A stretch of DNA of 7,435 nt from Chloroflexota bacterium (GCA_016219235.1 JACRBO010000310.1:1-7435), one strand, 5' to 3'; shown: positions 1-6,744, numbered from the stretch's first letter. Made by a program: numbers and translations. Notes: generated by a model not told the origin, from the sequence alone.

Positions 1-873
1 AATCATGCCCTCAACTACGGCACCGGCTGTTTTGAAGGCATTCGCGCTTACTGGAACGCCGCCGAAGACCAGTTGTTTGTCATCCGCAAGCTGGAACATT
101 ATCACCGTTTGCTGCAATCGACCAAGATTCTGATGATGTCGCCGAAGTACACGGCCCAGCAATTGTGCGACTTTACGCTGGAACTGCTGCGCCGCGAAGG
201 CTATCGCGCCGACGCCTATATTCGACCGCTGGCCTACAAGTCCAACGAGATCATCGGCGTGCGGCTGCACGATCTCAACGACGATCTGAGCATCTGGTCG
301 GTGCCCTACAATCGCTACGTCGAGAACGAAGAAGGCGCGCACGTGGGCTTCTCGTCATGGCAGCGCGTCAGCGACAACAATGTGCCGCCGCGCGGCAAGA
401 TCACCGGCGCCTACGTCAACTCGGCCTTCATCAAGACCGAGGCGGTGAAGAACGGCTACGATGAGGCGCTGGTGTTGAACGATCGCGGCTACGTGTGCGA
501 GGGCAGCGCGGAGAACATCTTCCTGCTGCGCGGCGGCAAGCTGATCACGCCGCCCGTGCAAGAGGATATTCTGGAGGGCATCACCCGCGCCACGATCATG
601 GAACTGGCCCGCGAGGAATTGGGCCTGGAAACTGTCGAGCGGCCGATCAGCCGCACCGAGTTCTACGTGGCCGACGAAGCCTTCTTCTGCGGCACGGGCG
701 TGCAGGTCGTCGCCATCACGCAGTGCGATCATCGCGCGGTGGGCAACGGCCGCATGGGACCGGTGGTCGGCGCGATGCGCGATCTGTACTTCAAGACCGT
801 GCGCGGCCAGCTGGACAAGTATCGTCACTGGTGTGCGCCGGTCTATGTTCGGGAAACGGCCGCAGTCGGTTGA
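1..873 (+). CDS. ilvE: Branched-chain amino-acid aminotransferase, 5'-truncated by the window edge
   Basis: This is a PLP-dependent class IV (fold type IV) aminotransferase that interconverts branched-chain 2-oxo acids and Leu/Ile/Val with glutamate in the cytoplasm. The frame is open from base 1 and ends in TGA at 871-873, giving 290 codons. Visible family signatures are HALNYGTGCFEGIRAY at codons 2-17, EHYHRL at 32-37 (a conserved Arg that contacts the PLP phosphate in this family), and YIRPL at 73-77. The PLP-binding Lys is at codon 133 in GKITGAY, followed by CEGSAENIF with Glu167 and LEGITR at 191-196. From memory of E. coli IlvE, alignment puts the first codon near residue 27, so about 25 N-terminal residues and the true start lie outside. 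The last residues (AVG-stop) merge into the repeat array that follows. D-amino-acid transaminase or aminodeoxychorismate lyase are less likely, because the overall pattern matches BCAT closely. Confidence 0.93.
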   Translation, partial: NHALNYGTGCFEGIRAYWNAAEDQLFVIRKLEHYHRLLQSTKILMMSPKYTAQQLCDFTLELLRREGYRADAYIRPLAYKSNEIIGVRLHDLNDDLSIWSVPYNRYVENEEGAHVGFSSWQRVSDNNVPPRGKITGAYVNSAFIKTEAVKNGYDEALVLNDRGYVCEGSAENIFLLRGGKLITPPVQEDILEGITRATIMELAREELGLETVERPISRTEFYVADEAFFCGTGVQVVAITQCDHRAVGNGRMGPVVGAMRDLYFKTVRGQLDKYRHWCAPVYVRETAAVG

Positions 874-1020
874 GCGGTAATCGGTTGATCGGTAACTGGT
901 CAATTGGTTGACCGGTTACCAGTTGACCAATTGACTGATTGACCGATCACCAGTTGACCAATCACCAGTTACCAGTTCACCAATTGACTGATTGACCCGT
1001 TACCAATTGACCGCTTACCA
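871..1020. repeat. Degenerate 7-8 bp word array with strand switch (array 1)
   Basis: The whole gap between the aminotransferase and the next gene is made of 7-8 bp words. From 871 to 915 the words end in GG (TGAGCGG, TAATCGG, TTGATCGG, TAACTGG, TCAATTGG, TTGACCGG). From 916 to 1019 the words are on the other strand and end mostly in CC (AGTTGACC, GATTGACC, AGTTACC, AATCACC). A 19-bp stretch at 926-944 is repeated exactly at 979-997. The ends are inverted: 891-908 and 1002-1019 match as reverse complements at 16 of 18 positions. No open reading frame, tRNA or -10 box is evident inside. It resembles in style the short tandemly repeated heptanucleotides known from cyanobacteria, although the words differ. 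Confidence 0.85.
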
Positions 1021-1022
1021 AC

Positions 1023-1922
1023 ATGGAAGAATGGCTCACCGATAAACGCATCGGCACCCAGACCGGCCTGCTGCTGGTGCTGGTGCTGATCGTCATCATC
1101 TTCGCCGCCATCGGCGTGATCGGCAGCCAGCCGATCGGGCCGATCACGTTCTTGATGGTGCTGCTGATCGTGATCGCGCTGCCGCTGATCGGCCTGCTCG
1201 CGTATGAGTTGTTCGGGCTGGCGCGCTCGGCGTATGCGCTCGATCGCAACATGCTGACGATCGACTGGGGCCCGATTCGGCAGGTGGTGCCCACCGATGC
1301 GATCCAGCGCATCTTGCTGGGCACCGAGGTTACGGGTAACATTTCGCGCTTTCGTGGCTGGCGCTGGCCCGGCCTGATGCACGGCCAGGCCGAAGTGCCC
1401 GACGTGGGCCTGACGCTGTTTTATGCGCCGGGCGCATTGAAGAATCAATTAATCGTCGTTACGCCGACGCTGGCGTATGCCATCGCGCCCGCCGATCCCG
1501 CGGGCTTTATCGAATCGATCAAGGCGCGCTACGAACTGGGCCCCACGCAGGCCGTGACGCAGACCACGCAGCATCCGCCCCTGTTCGATTGGCCCCTGTG
1601 GCGCGATCGGTTGGCGCTGGGTTTCGGTGCGCTGGCAACCGTCATGGTGCTGGGCCTGTTTGCCTTCGTGTGCTTTCGCTACCCTGATCTGCCCGCCCGT
1701 TTGCCGCTGCACTACTCGGTCGAGGGTCTGGCCGATCGTATCGGCCCCGCATCCGATGTGTTCATCCTGCCGTTGATCGGCCTGCTGGCCCTGCTGGTCA
1801 ATGTGATGTTTGGCGCGGTAGCCTACACCCGCGAGCGCATGGCGTCGTACGTGGTGTGGGGCGGCACGCTGCTGGTGCAACTGCTGTTGTGGGTCAGCGC
1901 GATCAATTTGCTGAGAACCTGA
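1023..1922 (+). CDS. Membrane protein with bacterial PH-like domain and DUF1648-like segment
   Basis: This 299-residue integral membrane protein has no known biochemical role. Hydrophobic segments appear at about residues 14-34, 41-62, 197-218, 246-267 and 276-297. Between the second and third lies a soluble stretch (about 68-170) whose opening, with YALDRNMLTIDWG at 71-83 and VVPTDAIQRI at 88-97, resembles bacterial PH domains of the bPH_5 type. After the third segment comes YPDLPARLPLHYSVEGLADRIGP (in part residues 220-242), a DUF1648-like motif (P-x-x-L-P-x-H-x-x-x-x-G-x-x-D). The ATG at 1023 is chosen because the protein begins sensibly there and only repeat DNA lies upstream. No Shine-Dalgarno sequence precedes it, as the word array reaches within three bases. 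The gene converges on the ABC1-family gene. The family assignment is from motif memory, and the function is unknown. Confidence 0.8.
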   Translation: MEEWLTDKRIGTQTGLLLVLVLIVIIFAAIGVIGSQPIGPITFLMVLLIVIALPLIGLLAYELFGLARSAYALDRNMLTIDWGPIRQVVPTDAIQRILLGTEVTGNISRFRGWRWPGLMHGQAEVPDVGLTLFYAPGALKNQLIVVTPTLAYAIAPADPAGFIESIKARYELGPTQAVTQTTQHPPLFDWPLWRDRLALGFGALATVMVLGLFAFVCFRYPDLPARLPLHYSVEGLADRIGPASDVFILPLIGLLALLVNVMFGAVAYTRERMASYVVWGGTLLVQLLLWVSAINLLRT

Positions 1923-1957
1923 CAGGTCTCGGCGCGGCTGCGAAGACCTGTCAGGTT
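1916..1957. terminator. Long palindrome between convergent genes, possible bidirectional terminator
   Basis: AACCTGACAGGTCT at 1916-1929 is the exact reverse complement of 1944-1957, which gives a perfect 14-bp stem with a 14-nt loop. It overlaps the TGA of the upstream gene (1920-1922) and ends five bases before the stop of the minus-strand gene. Each arm is itself a near-palindrome (ACCTG-A-CAGGT and ACCTG-T-CAGGT). Neither side has a proper T-tract (only TTT on the plus side), so it is not a textbook intrinsic terminator. Its position between two converging stops supports a role in transcript 3'-end formation. A palindromic REP-like element is the alternative. Confidence 0.65.
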
Positions 1958-1962
1958 TGGCC

Positions 1963-3618
1963 TCACCTCTTCAAAATCAACCCGGCCCCGGCGAATAACG
2001 CCATGCCAAACACGACCGGGCTGAGGTCAGTAAAGCCCGCCGACTGCAAGATAATCGCCCCCAGCAAGAAGCCCATAAACAAAATCGTCCACTGCAAGCG
2101 CCCCAGCGAGCGATTCATGCGCGAGAATTCGACGATCAGCCGATCGGTCTCGTTGACGTTGATGCGCAGTTCGCCGTGATTGAGCAGTTCCAACAGCCGA
2201 TCGAGTTGGGTGGGCATGCGGATCATCGCTTTGCCCAGTTCGACGACCTGATCGACCGCTACCTTGATCCCCGAGCCGTTCTCATCAGCCACCATCTTCT
2301 GCGCGAACGGCGCGGCCGCCTCAAAGACATTGAAGCGCGGATCGATCTGCGTCGCCAGCCCCGACAAAATCCCCAGCGCGCGGCCCAGAAATAGCATATC
2401 GGACGGAATCTGAAACGGCATCGAGTAGATCAGCGATCGGAATTCGCGGGTGAATTCCCGGACCTCGTTCAGATCGACGTTTTGCAGATCGCCCATGCTG
2501 ATACCCCAGAAGTGGGCAAAGGCTTTGTCCGCCGCGCGTTCGATCTGCGCTTTGTCCGCCGTCGGCAGCAGCCAGCCCATCGCCTCCATCGCCATCACCA
2601 GCCGGTGCACGTCACGCGTCGCCACGCCGATGAAACTCTCGCGCAGCTGGGCCTTGAGTTGCGGCGTAATCGTGCCCACCATGCCAAAGTCCACGATGTT
2701 CAGTGAAAATTTCCCGTCGCCCTTCGGCTCGACAAAGAGGTTGCCCGAATGCGGATCGGCGTGGAAGAAGCCGTTGACAAACACCTGCTGCAAGTAAAAC
2801 TTAAACAGCATCTGCGCCACCGCCGGCGCCGGGACGCCCTGCGCCGTGTACGCGGCCACATCGCTGATCTTAATCGCGCCGATGTCTTCCATCATCAGCA
2901 CGCGCCGCGTCGAGTGCTCCCAGTGAATCTTCGGGATGCGAATCTCTTTCCAGTCCGCAAAGTCGGCGGCGAATTTCTCGGCATTGCGGCCCTCGGCCAG
3001 ATAATCCAACTCTTGATAGAGCGTGCGGCCGAACTCATCGAATAGTTCATCCAGATCGGCGCGGCGGCGGATGGGGCCGTAGCGCTTGAGCCAATTCACG
3101 CCCGTGCGAATCGCGGCCAGATCGACTGTGACAATCGCTTCGATGCCGGGGCGTTGAATCTTGACGATCACTTTTTCGCCGTTTTTCAGCGTCACGTGAT
3201 GGGCCTGGCCCAGCGACGCAGCCGCCACGGGCAGCGGCTCGATCGAGTGGAAGAGAGCGGCGATGGGTTGGCCTAATTCCTGTTCGAGCGCGACCTGAAT
3301 CCGATCGAACGGTTCGGGCGGCACTTCGTCTTGCAGGCTCGCCAACTCGTCGATGATCTCTTTCGGGAGAATATCCATGCGGCTGCTGATGAACTGGCCC
3401 AGCTTGATCATCACGCCGCCCAGTTCCACGGCCAGCGCGCGGAACTGCCGCGCGAGCCGCACATACCGATCGAGCATGGTGCGATTCACCCGGGCGCGAA
3501 AGCCGAGGTTGCGCAGGAACACATCGTAGAAGAAGGCGGCAGCTAATGCGCGGAAGAAGAAGTTGATGATGCGGCCGCGGCGGCGGCGCAAATCCATGGG
3601 GCGTTGAGAATTAACCAT
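1963..3618 (-). CDS. ABC1/UbiB-family atypical kinase-like protein
   Basis: This 551-residue member of the ABC1/ADCK/UbiB family has an atypical protein-kinase-like fold; relatives support quinone biosynthesis or lipid homeostasis through an ATPase-like activity. Family hallmarks appear in order. The KxGQ motif is KLGQ at 72-75. The Ala-rich loop AAAS at 132-135 replaces the usual Gly-rich loop. The ATP-site Lys is 153 in VIVKIQRPG, and the ExD pair is Glu203/Asp205 in QELDY. The catalytic loop is HADPHSGN at 286-293, and the metal-binding DFG is at 310-312. Two hydrophobic segments close the protein (about 508-524 and 533-548), as is common for membrane-anchored UbiB proteins. The catalytic loop has Ser where Pro is usual (HADPHPGN). 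The ATG at 3618 was chosen, but Met8 (3597) is possible, and neither has a strong Shine-Dalgarno sequence. No quinone genes lie nearby, so the name UbiB is not applied. Confidence 0.9.
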   Translation of the reverse strand: MVNSQRPMDLRRRRGRIINFFFRALAAAFFYDVFLRNLGFRARVNRTMLDRYVRLARQFRALAVELGGVMIKLGQFISSRMDILPKEIIDELASLQDEVPPEPFDRIQVALEQELGQPIAALFHSIEPLPVAAASLGQAHHVTLKNGEKVIVKIQRPGIEAIVTVDLAAIRTGVNWLKRYGPIRRRADLDELFDEFGRTLYQELDYLAEGRNAEKFAADFADWKEIRIPKIHWEHSTRRVLMMEDIGAIKISDVAAYTAQGVPAPAVAQMLFKFYLQQVFVNGFFHADPHSGNLFVEPKGDGKFSLNIVDFGMVGTITPQLKAQLRESFIGVATRDVHRLVMAMEAMGWLLPTADKAQIERAADKAFAHFWGISMGDLQNVDLNEVREFTREFRSLIYSMPFQIPSDMLFLGRALGILSGLATQIDPRFNVFEAAAPFAQKMVADENGSGIKVAVDQVVELGKAMIRMPTQLDRLLELLNHGELRINVNETDRLIVEFSRMNRSLGRLQWTILFMGFLLGAIILQSAGFTDLSPVVFGMALFAGAGLILKR

Positions 3619-3651
3619 GCACGTATCCGAATGAAGTTTGAAACTGACATC

Positions 3652-3680
3652 AAAAACCAGGTTCCGCTGAGAAACCTGGT
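3652..3680 (-). terminator. Hairpin with short T-run just upstream of the ABC1-family gene
   Basis: On the minus strand, ACCAGGTT (3680-3673) pairs with AACCTGGT (3663-3656) across a 9-nt loop, and the second arm runs into TTTTT then G. It has the form of a small intrinsic terminator for transcription coming from the histidine kinase gene. The 8-bp stem and five-T run are modest. Only 33 bases separate it from the downstream start codon, so it could equally act as an attenuator or a palindromic repeat. Confidence 0.5.
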
Positions 3681-3848
3681 CGCTCTACAAGTATCACGGT
3701 GTCACGAAAACGAGTTAAGCATTCCGCCTGGCGCGCCCCCGCTTCGCGGACAGGGCGTGAGCGGAAGCCCGCGCTTTTTCGGGCTGTAGTCGAAGAACGC
3801 GGATCGAATACGAAACCAGTTTTTTGTGGCATCGCATCCTTCGACTGC

Positions 3849-3871
3849 GTTCTGCGAAAAGCACGCAGAAC
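3849..3871. repeat. Perfect 8-bp inverted repeat downstream of the histidine kinase gene
   Basis: GTTCTGCG (3849-3856) and CGCAGAAC (3864-3871) are exact reverse complements around a 7-nt loop. It begins about 40 bases past the kinase stop codon on the minus strand and has no T-run after it on that strand. It may aid 3'-end formation or stability of the kinase mRNA, or be a repeat element. Confidence 0.5.
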
Positions 3872-3909
3872 TCCGCTCAGGACGCTTGCGCGATTTACTG
3901 AGTATACCG

Positions 3910-5832
3910 CTAACTTTCGGGAACGCTAATCACCACTTGCGTGCCCCCGCCCGATCGATCCTCCACGCTCAACGTCCCGCCGACGACGGCCAGCATTGTG
4001 CTGTGAAAGGCGAGGCCATTGCCGGTTTCACCTTTGGCACGAGTGGCCGCGCGGCCCACGCCGTCGTCGCCGATCACAATCGTCAGGCCCGATCCATTCT
4101 GGATCGCCACGTCCAGCTTCAACTTCCGATTAGCCTCGGCCCCCCGCCCGTGCCGCGCCGCATTGCGAATGGCTTCCTGCGCGGCAAAGAAGATCACTTC
4201 GCTCACGAACAGCGGCAGGCGCTGTGCGCGAGCCTGCGCGCCGGGATCGACCTGCCAGTCAAGCGCATCGAAACTATCGCGGAAGTCGTGATCGACCGCG
4301 CTGTGCAGCGCCGCGATCAGGCCTTCGCTTTCCAGGCGCGTGGGCACCGCGTTGCTCATCTCGCGCACCAGGCCGGACAGGCGGCGATGCGCCTGCGTGA
4401 GGGCGTTCGTCGCTTCATCAATTCGTGTATTGTCGGTCACGCTTCGCGCGGCCTCTTGGCCTGCGGCCCGCAGGCCTTCGACTTTAAGCAAGGCCAGATG
4501 AATTTGCGGCAGCACCTCATCGTGAATGATGCGCTTATGCTGCGCGCTCAGCACCTGCACCTGCGCGATGCGCTGTTGCAGCAGGTTCACCGCCACGCGC
4601 GCCAGCTGCTCGCCGGCCAGCCGCGCCCATTCGCCCGGTCGCTCGATCGGCTGCTGCACCACCGCCTCATGCGCGGGCGACCACTGATAATCCAGCCGCT
4701 GCGACCCGGTGGCCGGCATCGCGCCCTCGAACGCCAGACACGCGCGTTCCGCGCCCAGGGCCTCGCGGCACAGCGCCGTAAACAGATCGCGCGATTCAGT
4801 CCAGGTGTCCGTGCCCGACGACAACAGGTGATCGTGCAAGTGCAGGCTCTTCACGAACGGATCGAGCCGCTGCATGAATTCGGCGTGCTCCACGTACTGC
4901 CGCCAGTTGAACAGCGCATACGCAATCACAGCCAGAATGGCCGTGAGCATCAGGCTGTAAATCGGCGGAATGGGCGCGGTATACAGCAACGCGATAAAGC
5001 CCGACCCCAGGATCGCCACGCCGACCACGTTGCGCCAGCGCATGAAGAAGCCGCGATTGGACTGCGGCCGCTCGGTCAGCACGGCGTTGGAGACGACGGC
5101 GCGCCCCAGCAGAATGATCGCCAGCGCGATGAAGCCGGCTACCGCGCCGTCGGCCGCGTAGAGTTGAAGCAGCACGGCTGACGTCATGGTATAGATCGGT
5201 ATCGCCTGCGGCACGATGGCATACGCCGCATAAGCAAAGGTCAGTACCGCCAGCGTCAGCATGATGGCCGTGCCGATCAGCCACGGCCGCGCCCGCCGGA
5301 ACGGATCGAGCCGGGCCTCGTTCGATCGCCGCCGCAGCGCGATCAGCGGCAGCGTGAAGCACAGAAACAAATAGGGCACATAGGCCCAGGCGATGATCGG
5401 CGCGAGCACCGGGGCCAGCATGAATTCCATAATCGACGGCAGCGGCAGCACAAAGGCCATCGAGACGATCATGAAGAACAGGGCGGCCGTCAGAGCGCGG
5501 CGCACCCATTTGCCCGCCGCCGCATTGCCGGAGTAATAAAAGATGGAGAGGCCCCAGAAGTACGGCGCGGTGATGGCCACCACCCACATCACTTTCCAGA
5601 CGGTATCGACGCCGCGCCCGCCGATGTTGAGCGAGTGGCCGATGATGAAGGTATGGCCCATGAAGAACAGCGCGCCCAACAGCAAACCCGCGCTGCCCGC
5701 AATGGTGGCCGGCTTGCGGCGGTCGCCCGTCAGAATCACGGTCAGACCCAGCCACAGCAAAATAACGGTGTTGAACAGCGACACCGCCTGCACGCCGGCA
5801 TAGAGCAGGAATTCAATCAAACGCACGATCAA
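3910..5832 (-). CDS. Membrane-embedded sensor histidine kinase, HisKA_3/NarL-partner type
   Basis: This is a 640-residue two-component sensor. The N-terminal half (to about residue 308) is strongly hydrophobic, with roughly eight or nine membrane segments (about 14-35, 43-64, 78-98, 112-130, 140-165, 183-205, 228-248, 268-285, 290-307) and no large extracellular domain. Residues 325-425 form a soluble linker that may contain a degenerate GAF-like domain (LFTALCREALGAERACLAF), which is uncertain. The phosphoacceptor is His437 in RIIHDEVLP, typical of HisKA_3 kinases that pair with LuxR/NarL-type regulators. The ATPase domain shows an N-box E553-AIRNAARH, G1 DDGVGRA at 589-595, GNGL at 604-607 and GGGT at 628-631. 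The start is TTG at 5832, because an in-frame TGA lies two codons upstream; GTG at 5826 is also possible. It lacks a clear Shine-Dalgarno sequence, and a repeat array abuts it. It probably phosphorylates the regulator encoded just upstream. The signal sensed is unknown. Confidence 0.9.
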   Translation of the reverse strand: MIVRLIEFLLYAGVQAVSLFNTVILLWLGLTVILTGDRRKPATIAGSAGLLLGALFFMGHTFIIGHSLNIGGRGVDTVWKVMWVVAITAPYFWGLSIFYYSGNAAAGKWVRRALTAALFFMIVSMAFVLPLPSIMEFMLAPVLAPIIAWAYVPYLFLCFTLPLIALRRRSNEARLDPFRRARPWLIGTAIMLTLAVLTFAYAAYAIVPQAIPIYTMTSAVLLQLYAADGAVAGFIALAIILLGRAVVSNAVLTERPQSNRGFFMRWRNVVGVAILGSGFIALLYTAPIPPIYSLMLTAILAVIAYALFNWRQYVEHAEFMQRLDPFVKSLHLHDHLLSSGTDTWTESRDLFTALCREALGAERACLAFEGAMPATGSQRLDYQWSPAHEAVVQQPIERPGEWARLAGEQLARVAVNLLQQRIAQVQVLSAQHKRIIHDEVLPQIHLALLKVEGLRAAGQEAARSVTDNTRIDEATNALTQAHRRLSGLVREMSNAVPTRLESEGLIAALHSAVDHDFRDSFDALDWQVDPGAQARAQRLPLFVSEVIFFAAQEAIRNAARHGRGAEANRKLKLDVAIQNGSGLTIVIGDDGVGRAATRAKGETGNGLAFHSTMLAVVGGTLSVEDRSGGGTQVVISVPES

Positions 5833-5893
5833 TGCTCAATTCACAATGCACAATGCTCAATTCATAATTCATAATGCACAATGCTTAATGACC
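5831..5893. repeat. Seven-bp word array AATGCTC/AATTCAC (array 2)
   Basis: Eight consecutive heptamers start at 5831: AATGCTC, AATTCAC, AATGCAC, AATGCTC, AATTCAT, AATTCAT, AATGCAC, AATGCTT. A partial AATGACC follows at 5887-5893. The phase is exactly seven, with changes confined to the fourth, sixth and seventh bases. All words have the same orientation. The array is AT-rich against GC-rich surroundings and runs into the presumed TTG start of the histidine kinase gene. Confidence 0.9.
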
Positions 5894-5921
5894 GATCCTG
5901 CTCCGCTAACGCTTCGGGGGC

Positions 5922-5932
5922 GCTGTGACAGC
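5922..5932. repeat. Small dyad GCTGT-G-ACAGC between two arrays
   Basis: An 11-bp interrupted palindrome sits in the short non-array segment (5894-5932) between the two word arrays of the regulator-kinase gap. The loop of one base makes a protein-binding dyad more plausible than an RNA hairpin, but chance cannot be excluded. The rest of this segment shows no gene or clear promoter. Confidence 0.3.
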
Positions 5933-5996
5933 CGGCCACCCGACCACTCGACTACCTGACTACTCGACTACGCGACCACCCGACTATTGCACTATC
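5933..5996. repeat. Eight-bp word array CGACTACT (array 3), overlapping the regulator stop
   Basis: Eight consecutive octamers start at 5933: CGGCCACC, CGACCACT, CGACTACC, TGACTACT, CGACTACG, CGACCACC, CGACTATT, GCACTATC. The consensus is CGACTACY, all in one orientation. The word family is unrelated to the neighbouring array 38 bases away. The last word contains the TAG stop of the response regulator (complement of 5992-5994), so the array reaches into the gene end. Confidence 0.85.
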
Positions 5997-6744
5997 TCAC
6001 TAACGGCACCCACATCTCTCTGGCATCCCGCACGCGCGGCGTGCCGTCGTCGTCCCATTTGATCATGCGGCCCGTAGTGTAGATCAACGTGGCCCGCGCG
6101 CGCGCCGTCTTCTCATCCTCGGCAGAGTCGGCCAGCCCCCACGCCGCATAAACCTGGCCGTTGGTGCGGCTGACCGCGCGCCGATCGCGAAATCCCAGCC
6201 GCGCCGCGATCTGCTCGTTGGTCATGCCCAACGCCAGCAGCTTCACCACCTCGCGCTCGGTCGGCTCCAGCCAGTCCAGCGGCGAGTCTTCATCTTTCAG
6301 GCGCACTTCCTGCACGCGCTGCTCGATCTCGGGATCGATGAAACTGCGTCCCGCCAGCGCATCGCGCAGCAGCGGCACCACCATCGCCGGCAACAGATAG
6401 TTGCTCTTGCGGACGTAGGCGTAGTGCGTCAGGATGCCGGACGCGAGAAAATCGCGATAGTAGCGTTCATCGTCCTGAATCGAGTAAAAGACCACGGGCA
6501 ACCGCGCCACTTCACGCCGGATGGCGACGGCGGCCTGCACCCCGTTGATGGCATCCGCCAGCTGCACATCCATCAAGATCGCGTCGGGCACGTCGGCCAG
6601 CGCCAACCCGATCGCTCCTTCGCCCCGATCGGTCTCCGCGATGACCGTGACTTTGCCGGTCTCCTCCAATCCGGACTTCATCGCGGCGCGGAGCGAGGCG
6701 TTGTCTTCGACGAGTAAGAGACGGATGAAATTCGTGGCGACCAT
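5992..6744 (-). CDS. NarL/FixJ-type response regulator with LuxR-like HTH
   Basis: This 250-residue DNA-binding regulator is most likely the partner of the histidine kinase downstream. The receiver domain (about 6-130) shows the acidic pocket Glu13/Asp14, phosphoacceptor Asp59 in LMDVQL, the switch Ser88 in FYSIQ and Lys113 in YVRKS. The C-terminal half carries a LuxR/GerE-like helix-turn-helix at about 159-205 (LEPTEREVVKLLALGMTNEQIAARLGF in part), where the usual T-V before the recognition helix is A190-V191. An extra tail of about 45 residues follows the HTH, longer than in typical NarL proteins. ATG at 6744 is preferred over the upstream in-frame TTG at 6750, because AGGA (minus strand, 6754-6751) lies six bases before the ATG but touches the TTG. 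The gene precedes the kinase gene by 159 bases in the same direction. Target genes are unknown. Confidence 0.9.
   Translation of the reverse strand: MVATNFIRLLLVEDNASLRAAMKSGLEETGKVTVIAETDRGEGAIGLALADVPDAILMDVQLADAINGVQAAVAIRREVARLPVVFYSIQDDERYYRDFLASGILTHYAYVRKSNYLLPAMVVPLLRDALAGRSFIDPEIEQRVQEVRLKDEDSPLDWLEPTEREVVKLLALGMTNEQIAARLGFRDRRAVSRTNGQVYAAWGLADSAEDEKTARARATLIYTTGRMIKWDDDGTPRVRDAREMWVPLVR

Larger units (their letters stand above)
3619..3909. other. Gene-free stretch with a cluster of small palindromes
   Basis: These 291 bases separate the histidine kinase stop from the ABC1-family start. No convincing gene is seen; short open frames on either strand carry no recognisable protein features. 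Besides the hairpin at 3652-3680 there are three more. A bulged stem CGCCC-CCGC/GCGG-ACA-GGGCG lies at 3734-3757, AGCCCG/CGGGCT at 3766-3785, and a perfect GTTCTGCG/CGCAGAAC at 3849-3871 with a 7-nt loop. The density of inverted repeats suggests REP-like intergenic elements. I found no clear promoter for the ABC1-family gene here. Confidence 0.55.

Noticed and set aside
871..1020. CRISPR array
   Set aside because: The units are 7-8 bp with no long identical repeats and no unique spacers, and there are no cas genes; the pattern is a degenerate word array.
871..1020. Promoter inside array 1, from repeated TTGACC/TTGACT words resembling -35 boxes
   Set aside because: These hexamers are simply the array words, and no TATAAT-like box lies at suitable spacing from any of them.
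969..1448. Minus-strand open frame opposite the PH/DUF1648 protein
   Set aside because: Its composition is His/Gln/Asp-rich shadow sequence and its C-terminus is translated repeat array; the plus frame has clear membrane segments.
3766..3785. Intrinsic terminator from AGCCCG/CGGGCT with a T-rich loop
   Set aside because: The T-run is inside the loop rather than after the stem, and the stem is only six pairs; it is kept only as part of the palindrome cluster.
3604..3929. Short plus-strand open frames in the kinase to ABC1-family gap
   Set aside because: They contain the hairpins, have no recognisable domain, and lack good ribosome binding sites.
3826..5181. Long plus-strand open frame of 451 codons
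   Set aside because: It lies opposite the histidine kinase, whose H-box, N-box and G-boxes are unmistakable. The antisense protein is rich in His, Arg and Gln with no recognisable domain, as expected for a shadow in GC-rich DNA.
4796..5755. Minus-strand open frame of 319 codons inside the kinase gene
   Set aside because: It is an out-of-frame shadow of the kinase membrane domain, with low-complexity Arg/Ala/His content and no domain.
5855..5890. Promoter for the histidine kinase gene inside array 2 (TATGAA on the minus strand)
   Set aside because: No acceptable -35 hexamer stands 16-18 bases upstream, and the AT-rich hexamers are explained by the array words.
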